This document shows positions 55,700 to 64,000 of a DNA stretch of 64,000 nucleotides, piece by piece. A model generated the notes under the pieces. It did not search any database, was not told the origin of the DNA, and saw nothing but the letters and a program-made list of their open reading frames with translations. The translations under genes and the position numbers were made by a program. Position 1 is the stretch's first letter. The number at the start of each line of letters is the position of its first letter. The DNA is from Chelonoidis abingdonii (Eukaryota; Chordata; Testudines; Testudinidae), in contig NC_133774.1 of assembly GCF_003597395.2 (NCBI RefSeq), positions 550,474-614,473 of the forward strand, read 5' to 3'.

Positions 55700-56830
55700 C
55701 GTCGGGGCATCGCAGCCAGAATAGTGACAACCGGGTCATCAACTCCGCCAAGCTTCCTCCACCGAGAGGTCTATGTTAAGGGCACACCGGCGAAGGAGCT
55801 CCTGGTGGGCTCGCAAGTCGATCGGCGGGGGCCTAAGAAGACGAGCCCGCCACGGCCTCATCGGGTGAAGAGGAGGAGGATACGCCCAGGACAAGAGGGT
55901 CTTCGGCAGGGCTCGTCCCTGTGGTTCCTGCTAGTAAAGACTCCGGGGAGTGGTGCAGAGGATGGATAGTATGGTCCTCCGTTGTCTTCCGGAGGAGACG
56001 GGATATGGTAGCCTCTGGTGCCCGACATTGTGGAGCAGGTGCAGGGGCCGGAAACCAGGTGGAGCATCTGGGCCCGATGGGTAAGCCAAGGTGTCCACAT
56101 GGCCCAAGTTGCTGCTGCACGGGATCGTGGGAGCGATTGTCGTGGAAGAGTCCCATGGGGAAGTCAGCGTCCCGGTCCCGTCTATAGCTGCTACCTGCCC
56201 TGGAAGAAGCAGACTCTTGACCGGCCTCCAACGCCACGGAGGGGCCGCGAAGGTGGGCACTGACGTGCCCAATGGACCTGGCATGAAGACCGGGGAGTCT
56301 TGGGGACCGGTGGCGTACCTGAAGCCGGACCGGGACCTCGCCCGGCTTGGTGCCGGTGTGAGGTCGACCGGGACCTCGAGCCTCGATGGCGAGATCTGCT
56401 CCGGGGAGAATCGGCCCTGCATGGCGGGTGAGCGGAGCTTGACCGGAGATGCCGCGAATAGCGGGACGGGGAGCGGGTTGTAAGACTAGCGGCGCCGCGA
56501 CGATTGGGAGCGGCGCCGCGACGATTGGAGAGCGGCGAGGGGGACGACCGAGATCTGGAGCGATTGACCGGAGCAGTGCCGTGAAAGTGGGGCGACGAGA
56601 AAAAGGCGGTTTGCCCTTGGAGAGGGCAAATGAAACTGCGGGGGGTACCGGAGATACATGAGGTGCCGGCTCCGTGATGGCAATCACGTCTCGTGCTGCC
56701 GAAAATGTCTCCGGTGTGGAAGGCAACGCCAGCTCGACCACGGCCGGAGCCGGGGAGCTTTTTCGGCGCCGGACTCGACGGCCCGCGCGGGCTGGAGTCA
56801 ACGGGGCCGGATCTGGTGCGCCGCAACCGG
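55700..56830 (-). pseudogene. DIRS gag-like ORF
   Basis: The longest stretch is 322 codons (56801-55833), rich in Ser, Pro and Arg, with no zinc knuckle recognised; a second frame (56826-56191) overlaps. Its place upstream of RT next to the right terminal repeat fits the DIRS ORF1. The many overlapping open frames on both strands come from high GC and few stops, so the true frame is not certain. The part between 54660 and 55700 is GC-rich with short frames and was not assigned. Confidence 0.6.
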
Positions 56831-57499
56831 GGTCGGTGCCGGGCGGTCTGCCTCAGGCGCAGTCTTAGCCTTCGGGCGGCTGCAGAAGGGTCCGTCCGAG
56901 GCCTGGCCGACGTCGACCTCGGAGAGAGGGAGCGGCGCGGAGTTGCCTTCAGCGTCGCGTGCGATGCCAGTGCCGAGGAGCCTTACCGGTACCGGACGTG
57001 GACGGTGCCGTGGGAGCGGTCTCATCCGCTTGCTGGCTCGTACTCGGTGCCCTTAGTGTCAACGCCGCCTCCATGAGGAGCTGTCCTGAGTCTAAGTTCC
57101 GCTCCTTTGGGTATGCGGCTTGAATGCCTTACAGATGGGGCACTTTAGACGTTAAGTGCGACTCTCCCAGGCATTTCAGGCAGGAGTCGTGGATCTCCTG
57201 TCGGCAAAGTCGGCCTCGATACAGACATGCTGACGAAACATTGCTTAAATCCCGGCGAGCCAGGCATGGCTTCGGTACCAGCCAGCGCGGTAGGTAGGAA
57301 AAGTCCCCGACCCCGCCAAAACTAATAACAACTACACTAACTATTTTACTCAACTCTAACTAATTAACTATGCAAACGAAACGATTAACTAACAAAGAAC
57401 AGTGATAAGCGAGTAGCTAGGGAAGAATGTGGAGGTCAGGCAACTGCACTCCACTGTTCCAACGACCGACACGGGCGGTAAGAAGGAACTGAAGGGTGG

Positions 57500-57664
57500 C
57501 CGGGTCGGCTGGGCTATTTATGCGGCGCCGTGGTGGCGCCACTCCAGGGGCGCGCCAGCCGACCCCGCCGAGTGTTGCTAGGGTAAAAAGTTTCTCCGAC
57601 GGCTGCGCATGCGGCGCGCACACACCTAAATGGAATGCATATGAGCAACCACTCAAAGAAGAAC
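57500..57664. repeat. DIRS right inverted terminal repeat
   Basis: gggctatttatgcggcgccg ... gcgcacacacctaaatgg and atgcatatgagcaaccac are the inverted partner of the left end. CR1 sequence follows at once. Confidence 0.92.
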
Positions 57665-57795
57665 TGGAGGTTTTAAAGAGCAAGTCGGACAAACATCTAT
57701 CAGCTTTGGTCTAGGTTTACATGGTCTTGCCTCAGTGCAAGGAGGCTGGACCTCTCGAGGTCCCTTCCAGCCCTACATTTCTATAATTCTAGGAG
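57664..57795 (+). mobile_element. CR1 3' end, right of the DIRS insertion
   Basis: ctggaggttttaaagagcaagtcgg continues the CR1 ORF2 end from 51704. The frame ends LKSKSDKHLSALV with a stop at 57712, and the 3' UTR closes with ggtcccttccagccctacatttctat. Confidence 0.88.
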
Positions 57796-58089
57796 GAGGA
57801 CTAAAAAACCAGAGGACAACGGGAAGAGCAACAGAAACAAATCCTGATTTGCTGTGCAAGGGCAGTGGCCTTACAGCAGCACCAATGATGTCCAGAACCC
57901 AGCCATTACTCTCTCAACTCTGCCAGCCTAAATGCCCCAGATCAATAATTCCCAGAATTGCAATGGTAAGGACACCTCGCACAGACACCCATACCACTTC
58001 TCCTGCATTCATCTTCAACAATACAAGCTCACTAACAGCTGAGAAGCGCAGATGAGGGGCCTGCTAGGGGTCCATCCATTATGTTCCTG
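57796..58089. other. Unassigned intergenic
   Basis: Nothing recognised. Confidence 0.4.
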
Positions 58090-59020
58090 GGGTTTTTAGT
58101 GAGGTGGAGTGGCCTCCCATTGAGCCAGAGGGGAAGGGACCACTCTGAGTACAGTGGTGGAGCCAGGCAGTGCCCGCCCCTCCCACCAGAAGTCAGGGGG
58201 CAGGGCAGGAAGTATAAAGGGCGGGACCCAGAGCTCAGTTGGGCTGCCTCCAAAGAGACAGATGCCTTCTGCCTGCTCCCGAGCCGGGAAACCATAGAGG
58301 AGCACCATCCAGCTGAGGACTGGCCAGAGCCGTTAGAGCCACCAGCCAACCGAGGCACTGACGAGTTGCTGGGACAGTCACTGGCTACCTACCCCGAAGA
58401 AACAGAGGACCCCCATGGATCCAGGTACACCTTGAAGGGAGGGGAGAAAGTGGCCCAGGACAGCCAACCCCCACCTAGCCGTGTTGCTGCCAGAAACCCG
58501 GTCATCATGTTGCAGCTGGATTCCCTGCTGACTCTGCAGCAAAACAGTCTGCCACCGTCAGGGCCCTGGGCTGGGACCCGGTAGAGTTGGGTAGGTCCAG
58601 ATCCCCCTACCCGCTGCCATCTCATCCCTGGGGTGGAAGCCTCTCCACCTTAGGCCACAAGGCCTGCATTTGTCTGCCATCTGCCTGAGCCAAGACATCA
58701 GGCAATAGACTTTACTGCTCTGCCCTGCCTCAGAGGTCAGAGAAATCCCCTCCTGAGCCCACAGACTGTTTGGTGCCCTGCCCTGCTTGAGCCTGGGACT
58801 AATTGCGACTCTGACCCTGCCTGAGGGCCAGAAACTTTGAGACTGTTTGGTGCTGTGCCCTGCCAATGGCCTGAGCCATACGCCTTTGCAGCTCTGCCAC
58901 GCCTAAGGGCCAGAGCCTTAAACTATCCATGCCTCTGCTAATTCCCTGACCATGGGCGACGCTCACTGGTGTAGTGAGGTGGAGAATCTTCCCACTGAGC
59001 CAGAGAGGGAGGACCTATTG
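58090..59020. repeat. LTR-like repeat with internal degenerate tandem units
   Basis: tagtgaggtggagtggcctcccattgagccagag at 58098-58131 recurs as tagtgaggtggagaatcttcccactgagccagag at 58972-59005, 874 bases apart. Between them, 58640-58930 has about four degenerate copies of a 60-base unit with ctgccctgcctgagggccagag. The open frame at 58081-58584 shows no domain. An LTR or pseudo-LTR of a Gypsy-like element is likely, orientation uncertain. Confidence 0.5.
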
Positions 59021-59545
59021 CTAACCCATTACAGGTTGCACTGCACCACTGCCAGAGGCAGAAAAGACAATACCTACCTGTAGCGGGGGCTGCCTAAGGC
59101 TCTCATCTCTCTGCACTGTCAATGTCTAGGCACCTGGAGTGCGAGGGACTGATGCACAGAGACAAAGAACCAAGCAAGTGCAGCAGAGCGTGTGCTGCCA
59201 GCAGGGAACAGGCTTCCAGGAAAAAGAGGAGTGGCTATCCCCAAGAGCTCTGCGGGAAGAGAAGGAGAAATACGTTTCTGCTCCCAGGCAAACGGGCCCA
59301 ACAGCTCCAGGGCCAGAGAGCAGAGAATTGGGAGAGCAAAGCACTGGTGAGGCAGATGATTCCTTCAGGGAGACATTGCATTTCACCACGACCAATGAAA
59401 ATTGCTAAGAGGTGATTTAAGCTCCTATTCCAGGCCTTCCTGGAGCTCGTCAACATCCACTCCCTTCAGGAGCCATCTCTATTCTGCCAAGACTGCCCAG
59501 AACTGACAAGCTCTGCAGGTGGTTATGTCATAAAAATCAATTAAC
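59021..59545. other. Unassigned intergenic
   Basis: No gene or repeat family recognised. Confidence 0.4.
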
Positions 59546-60584
59546 TGACATTCCCCTCTGGTGTTATCTAGACTGGTGATCTGCTGCACCACTCCAATCC
59601 CTGACTCTGGGAGCCAGCCTTACCCTGCTCTGCTGTGAGAACTCCTACTCCTGGGCTGCTCACACACAGCCTCTGGCATATAAACTGCTCCCAGCTACTT
59701 GTAAGTGAATGACACTAGCGAATGTCTCCAGTCCCGAACACAACACCATCTTGCAGGGTGCGGTGGGCGCTGAAGCTTATATGAGTTCATCAATTTAACA
59801 AAGAAACTGATATGCACCAGGCTTGTTATCCCAAGGGGAGCCTCTGATACTTCAAACCAAATATACTGCTTCAGGTAGAACATACATATTAACTATAAAG
59901 ACAGATTTTAAGTGGTTACAAGTCAAAGCATAACAAGTCGGATTTGGTCAAATGAAATAAAAGCAAAACACATTCTAAGCTGATCTCAACACTTTCAGTG
60001 CCCTTACTAACTTATATCCTTCTCACCACAGGCTGCTTGGTCGCCCTTCAGCCAGGTTCTCCCTTTTGATCAGTGTTTCAGTCGCTTGGTGGGGATGTCT
60101 GTAGATGGAGGTGGAAGAGAGAGAGCATGGCAAATGTCTCCCTTTTATCATGTCCTTTCTTCATTCTTGGCTTTGCCCCCCACCTCTGTCAGTCAGGTGA
60201 GCATTGCCTCATCACAGTCCCAAACTGACCAAAGGAAGTGGGGTGACTCCATGGAGAGTCTAACAGATTCTTTTGTTGTTGCCTAGGCCAGCATCTTTTT
60301 TGTTCTTGTGAGGCACGGCTGGGTTTGTCCCATACCTGCCTTGATGAGGTGTGAACTGCCTTCTCTGCTCTTAGAGAGCTTCTGTCTGGGCTTGCTTTAA
60401 GTCATGAGGATACATTTTCAGCCTCATGACTATATACATGAAATTATAACTCATAACATTACTATATCATCACTGTAACAATGCTCAGTACATCATGAGC
60501 CTTCCAAAGACACCGGACATGGCCAACTTTGCACTGGATACCATACAATCATTTTACAAGAATGAACATGGGGCTGCTAGTGTG
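59546..60584 (-). mobile_element. LTR of an ERV-like family, minus orientation
   Basis: The complement of the right end reads tgtcacactagcagcccc, and that of the left end reads ccagaggggaatgtca, so the outer bases form TGTCA at both ends in the expected sense. Length 1039. There is no adjoining internal region, so it may be a solo LTR. No TSD could be confirmed. Confidence 0.6.
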
Positions 60585-60729
60585 ACACTCTGTACCTCAA
60601 GGGAACACCCAACATCTAAAACTTGAGCTGGATCAGATACGTATATGCTTTTATGCTAAGATCATCACCTTCAGCACAGCACCAAACAAGCAGTTAAGAC
60701 ATGACAGAATCACCACGCCTGGAATATCT
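60585..60729. other. Unassigned intergenic
   Basis: Starts ctctgtacctc, similar to actgtacctc at 61490, so it may be a piece of another LTR. Confidence 0.3.
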
Positions 60730-61023
60730 GGGCTGGTCTACACTACGGGGGAAAATCGATTTTAGATACGCAACTTCAGCTACGTGAATAACGTAGCTGA
60801 AGTCGAATATCTAAAATCGATTTACTCACCCATCCTCACCGCGCGGGATCGATGTCCTTGGCTCGCCATGTCGATTCCACAACTCCGTTGGGGTTGGTGG
60901 AGTTCCGGAATCGATATAAGCGCGCTCAGGGATCGATATATCGCGTCTAGATTAGACGCGATATATCGATCCCCGAGCAATTGATTTTAACCCGCCAATA
61001 CGGTGGGTAGTCTAGACGTGGCC
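60730..61023. mobile_element. MITE made of two hairpins
   Basis: The ends gggctggtctacacta and (complement of right) ggccacgtctagacta match at 12 of 16. Inside, a first hairpin has 33-base arms (60753-60785 and 60791-60823, 30 of 33 paired) and a second has perfect 21-base arms (60929-60949 and 60953-60973) with a 3-base loop. The body carries repeated atcgat motifs. Non-coding. Superfamily not determined. Confidence 0.8.
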
Positions 61024-61489
61024 TCTCTCTAGACAGACCTAAGCCAGCAGTCTCTCTACCACATCCTGCAAGTGAGGAAAGATTAAAACGTTTAAAGCAT
61101 TAACTTGTAGCTTTGGCCCAAGATGGATGACTGAACATGAGACATGATGCACCCAGAGAGGGAAGGACTTTGATCAAAACACAGCATGAGTTTTACACAC
61201 CCAGGGATTCTACAGAGAGGCTCTACATCTACAAAAGCAACTGAAGGAGGTTTCTCCAAGACTTGAGCAACTGTAGGTGGATGAAGCTACCATACCACTA
61301 CAATTTGCCACAGAAATCAGCCTTGCTCTAGCTAACAAAACTGGAACCATCCCAGGATAAATGGACATGTGCTGAGCCCTGAAGAGGAAGGAAAGACTGA
61401 AACCTGGTGGAAGGAACATAATCTTGAGCTCCTTTCTTTTCTCCTAGCACTTACTAAAATTGAAGTTCTAGAAATTAGAACCCTAATAT
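61024..61489. other. Unassigned intergenic
   Basis: No gene recognised. Confidence 0.35.
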
Positions 61490-62267
61490 AACACTGTACC
61501 TCAAAAAAGCACCCTGGAACCCCCATATTCACCACTGGGATAGGACTGATATGTTGGGTACAAAGTATACCTTGTGAGGTATCATTTGAGAAGTCATGAT
61601 CTGCTGACCATTACTATCCTGTTGAATTGTGTGCTATCCTTCTCTCTGAAGTTATGAAGTGTTGCCATAGGTTTGGTACTGAAGTATGCAATACATGGGA
61701 AGTGCCCACGCTAGCCTTTCAGTGGCAACAAAGGAGCAACTGACAAGACAGATTTACATCAGCACCAGCCCACAGACACTGACAGCCCACCAAGAAGAAT
61801 CCACTCTCCCAGATACTCCTCAATGAGATGATTCAGTTGGGGATTGGTCCTGCTTTGAGCAGGGGGTTGGACTAGATGACATCCTGAGGTCTCTCCCAAC
61901 CCAAATCTTCTTTGATTCTATGACTGGGGGCTACCTAACCCACACGTCACAGCAAGGGTCTTTCTAGCAGCTGGAGAGAAAGTATAAATGAGGGTCGATG
62001 GCATCACCACAGGGCCTCTCTCCTCCCCCATCTTAACACCTGGAAGATGATTTGGAAGACAAAGACTGAACTGGGGAGATTGGTACCAGGCTGAAAGGGG
62101 AATTCAGTCTGTGGATGAAGAACTGTAACCTGGCTGCGACATCCAGTGGGGTGAGAAACTGCTTGATTCAAATCTTGCTTAGTCTGTAGAATTTAGACTC
62201 TGATTTTATTTATGTAACCAACTTTGATCTGTCCATACTTATAATCACTAAATCCTTCTGTAGTGAA
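61490..62267 (+). mobile_element. LTR remnant with a SINE tail inside
   Basis: actgtacctcaaaaaagc at 61490 and the ttgtgaggtatcatttgag box at 61570 resemble the LTRs starting at 5052 and 16493. A TATA-like agtataaatgagg is at 61980-61992. A CR1/SINE 3' tail (61830-61924) sits inside. It borders the Penelope-derived insertion at its right. Confidence 0.6.
61830..61924 (+). mobile_element. SINE/CR1 3' tail fragment
   Basis: ttggggattggtcctgctttgagcagggggttggactagatgac followed by tttgattctatgac is the same tail as in the SINE at 43738-43926, in plus orientation and without the tRNA head. Confidence 0.85.
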
Positions 62268-62279
62268 TTGGTTTTATAT

Positions 62280-62496
62280 CAGAGGGGTAGCCGTGTTAGT
62301 CTGGATCTGTAAAAGCAGCAGAGAATCCTGTGGCACCTTACAGACTAACAGACGTTTTGGAGCGTGAGCTTTCGTGGATGAATACCCACTTCGTCAGACG
62401 CAGGATTGCATCTGACGAAGTGGGTATTCACCCACGAAAGCTCACGCTCCAAAACGTCTGTTAGTCTGTAAGGTGCCACAGGATTCTCTGCTGCTT
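62280..62496. mobile_element. Penelope 3'-end fold-back with 12-bp TSD
   Basis: 62311-62400 and 62409-62498 are inverted complements, 88 of 90 paired, around an 8-base spacer (caggattg). Each arm carries the 3'-end text of the Penelope-like element (gagctttcgtgg, cccacttcgtcag, cttacagactaacagac). An extra 30 bases on the left (62281-62310, ggtagccgtgttagtctgg) belong to one arm only. The flanks ttggttttatat (62268-62279) and ttggttttatat (62497-62508) are an exact 12-base duplication. Confidence 0.9.
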
Positions 62497-62512
62497 TTGG
62501 TTTTATATTTTA

Positions 62513-62943
62513 CAGTAACTCCTTAACATTGTAGTTATGTTCCTGAAAAATCCAACTTTAAGCAAAACCATGTTAAGCTAATGCAATTTCCCCATAAGAA
62601 TTAATGTAAATGGGGGAGTTAGGTTCCAGGGAAATTTTCTTCACCAGACAAAACAACATTATACATACATATATACAAACACACACACACAGAGAGAATA
62701 TAACTTTAAACAAACAATTTAATACTGTACACAGCAATGATGATTGTGAAGTTTGGTTGAGGTGGTGGAGTCAGAGGGTGGAACATTTCCCAGGGAATGC
62801 CTTACTGCTAAATGATGAACCAGCACTTCGCTGAGCCCTCAACGGTTAACGTGCTGTTGTTAATGTAGCCTCACACTCTACAAGGCAGCATGAATGGATG
62901 GAGGGAAGACAGCATGGCAGACAGACAGACACATCCTGTGTGG

Positions 62944-62983
<40 letters not shown>

Positions 62984-63521
62984 TGCATTGCCCCTTTAAG
63001 TATGCTGACCCGACTAAGTAGATCAGCAAGTTGAGAGAGCAGCTGCTACCAGCAAGCTCCCTCAGAGCTGAGCCATCGTGTCCCTCCCACTGCCACACTC
63101 TGTGGAGATGTGGTACAGGAGCAGAGGGGCAGGAGTGTGCACACTGACATTAGCACCCCTCTTACCCTCCCCCTGCACAGCAAGCAGGAGGCTCCCAGGA
63201 GCATCGCCAAGGCAGAGGGCTGGAGGAGCACAGGGCAGTGGTGGGAGGGACAACTGAACTGCCTGGCAATTGATAGTCTGCTGGGTGGCTGCTGCACAGA
63301 GAACTTAGGGGAGCTGATGTGGGGGCTGCCAGTCCACACTGGTGCCAAGCCCCCACCAGCTAGCAGCAACGGGCTGCTCTTCCTGCAAGGAGTGGACAAA
63401 GCAGGCAGCTGCCAAACAACATTATAAGAGAGCATTGCGCAACTTTAAACGAGCATGTCCTCTAATTGATCAGCCACGTAACAAAATTTTAACCAGGACG
63501 ACTTTAAGTGAGGAGTTACTG
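62513..63521. mobile_element. Tigger/mariner-like non-autonomous element
   Basis: The left end cagtaactccttaacattgt and the complement of the right end cagtaactcctcacttaaag are inverted repeats, flanked by TA at 62511-62512 and 63522-63523. Length 1009. The left part is AT-rich; the right part (63000-63420) is GC-rich with no transposase recognised. It contains the (ga)n run below. Confidence 0.82.
62947..62981. repeat. (GA)n microsatellite
   Basis: About 17 GA units in a row within the Tigger-like element. Confidence 0.95.
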
Positions 63522-63523
63522 TA

Positions 63524-63724
63524 CCTAAAAGAGGGTGGTTTTTGGCTGACGTGCTTGGAGAATCTCAGCTCAGGTTAAAAAGAGTGGTTGCACTTCCCTA
63601 CCTTTCATTGGACTGTTTAACTAATTAGTGAGCTTGCACTGTCTTGAGCAGGGTAAGATGGTATATTTCTGCAGTTAGTTGCTGGTGCCTCTCTGTACAA
63701 TTTATGAGTGGCTTAGAGCCCACT
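63524..63724. other. Unassigned intergenic
   Basis: Short stretch, nothing recognised. Confidence 0.35.
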
Positions 63725-64000
63725 GAGGCAACTTAGGTACAGTGACTAAAGTGAAATCCCTGCAAGTTGCATGGGCCCTTTTTAAAGACACCACAATAGA
63801 AGCCCAACTTCAGTGTATACCCCAAATTAAGAAACGCAGTAAAAACTAAAAAAGAGCCACCGTGGCTTAACAACCATGTAAAAGAAGCAGTGAGAGAGAA
63901 AAAGACTTCCTTTAAAAAGTGGAAGTCAAATCCTAGTGAGGCAAATAGAAAGGAGCACAAACACTGCCAGCTTAAGTGCAAGAGTGTAATAGGAAAAGCC
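63725..64000 (+). mobile_element. CR1 LINE, start of a copy running off the window
   Basis: The plus strand has ttgcatgggccctttttaaagacaccacaatagaagcc, matching the linker segment seen at 19440-19380 on the minus strand of the long CR1 (SLQ.AW.LFKDT..EAQ). It continues past 64000, so RT may follow outside the window. Confidence 0.82.

Larger units (their letters stand above)
51705..57664 (-). mobile_element. Near-complete DIRS retrotransposon
   Basis: Six kb between inverted terminal repeats, inserted into a CR1. On the minus strand the order is gag-like ORF (56830-55700), RT and RNase H (54450-53545), a post-RNase H region (53470-52780) and a tyrosine recombinase (52691-52050), followed by an internal complementary region (51945-52035). 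DIRS elements use a tyrosine recombinase instead of an integrase and so make no TSD; here the CR1 on both sides joins without an obvious duplication. All ORFs are frame-broken, so it is inactive. Composition is very GC-rich compared with its neighbours. Confidence 0.93.

Noticed and set aside
55685..57076. Many overlapping open frames over 60 codons on both strands
   Set aside because: High GC and few stops within the DIRS gag-like region. Only the minus-strand frames fit the order of the element.
58081..58584. 167-codon plus-strand frame
   Set aside because: It lies in an LTR-like repeat and shows no known domain; a chance frame is more likely, although a Gypsy-like leader frame cannot be excluded.
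62281..62498. Interpretation as a stand-alone tRNA SINE
   Set aside because: No tRNA-like head is visible, and the arms match the 3' end of the Penelope-like element at 48126.
1..64000. CRISPR arrays, bacterial operons, riboswitches
   Set aside because: No regularly spaced short repeats and no compact gene order; the sequence is vertebrate nuclear DNA.

Overview
The window looks like nuclear DNA of a non-avian reptile, most likely a turtle, with a crocodilian as second choice. CR1-type LINEs are found throughout, there is a tRNA-derived SINE with a CR1-like 3' end, and DIRS, Penelope-like, Gypsy/ERV-like, hAT and Tigger-like elements are all present. No bacterial or viral gene organisation is visible. 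A run of Ns at 15539-16087 is an assembly gap.

Only one host gene segment is supported: the first coding exon of talin-1 (TLN1), minus strand, 22064-22193, with a Kozak start, a 3' splice site upstream and a 5' splice site downstream. Its next exon was not found in the 22 kb downstream (towards position 1). The 21.8-31.2 kb block around the exon is poor in recent repeats, and its right-hand part is presumably TLN1 intron 1 or upstream sequence.

Layout. 1-596: right end of a hAT-type element. 671-3050: CR1. 3227-3822: fold-back repeat. 4060-4876: hAT-type element with 8-bp target site duplications (TSDs) and a nested Tigger-like element. 5052-5780: LTR. 6150-6720: old CR1. 7063-8649: palindromic hAT element with TSDs. 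9165-9457: CR1 end. 10600-12210: decayed hAT-like transposase. 12466-12732: small hAT-type MITE with a perfect TSD. 13001-13600: LTR. 14105-15115: CR1. 16088-20650: long CR1 broken by a solo LTR, a second CR1 and a SINE/CR1 tail. 21.8-31.2 kb: TLN1 block. 31199-32998: CR1. 32999-37166: Gypsy/ERV-like internal region plus LTR, the LTR holding a CR1 tail. 37168-40340: CR1 broken by two hAT-type elements. 40390-47663: second Gypsy/ERV-like copy, broken by a hAT-type MITE and by a 2.8-kb RTE-like LINE that itself holds a tRNA SINE. 47747-48061: hAT MITE. 48126-49745: Penelope-like element. 49800-50330: LTR piece. 50460-51545: CR1 with an internal deletion. 51705-57664: near-complete DIRS retrotransposon inside another CR1. 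58090-59020: LTR-like repeat. 59546-60584: LTR. 60730-61023: double-hairpin MITE. 61490-62267: LTR remnant. 62280-62496: Penelope 3'-end fold-back with a 12-bp TSD. 62513-63521: Tigger-like element. 63725-64000: CR1.

Nearly all open reading frames over 60 codons are transposon remnants, low-complexity frames or N runs. The most informative structures are the DIRS element with inverted termini and internal complementary region, the Penelope element with RT and GIY-YIG remnants plus its fold-back relative, the palindromic hAT, and the long conserved uncharacterised stretch shared by the two Gypsy/ERV-like copies. Everything was read by eye from the sequence; family names beyond the superfamily level are provisional.
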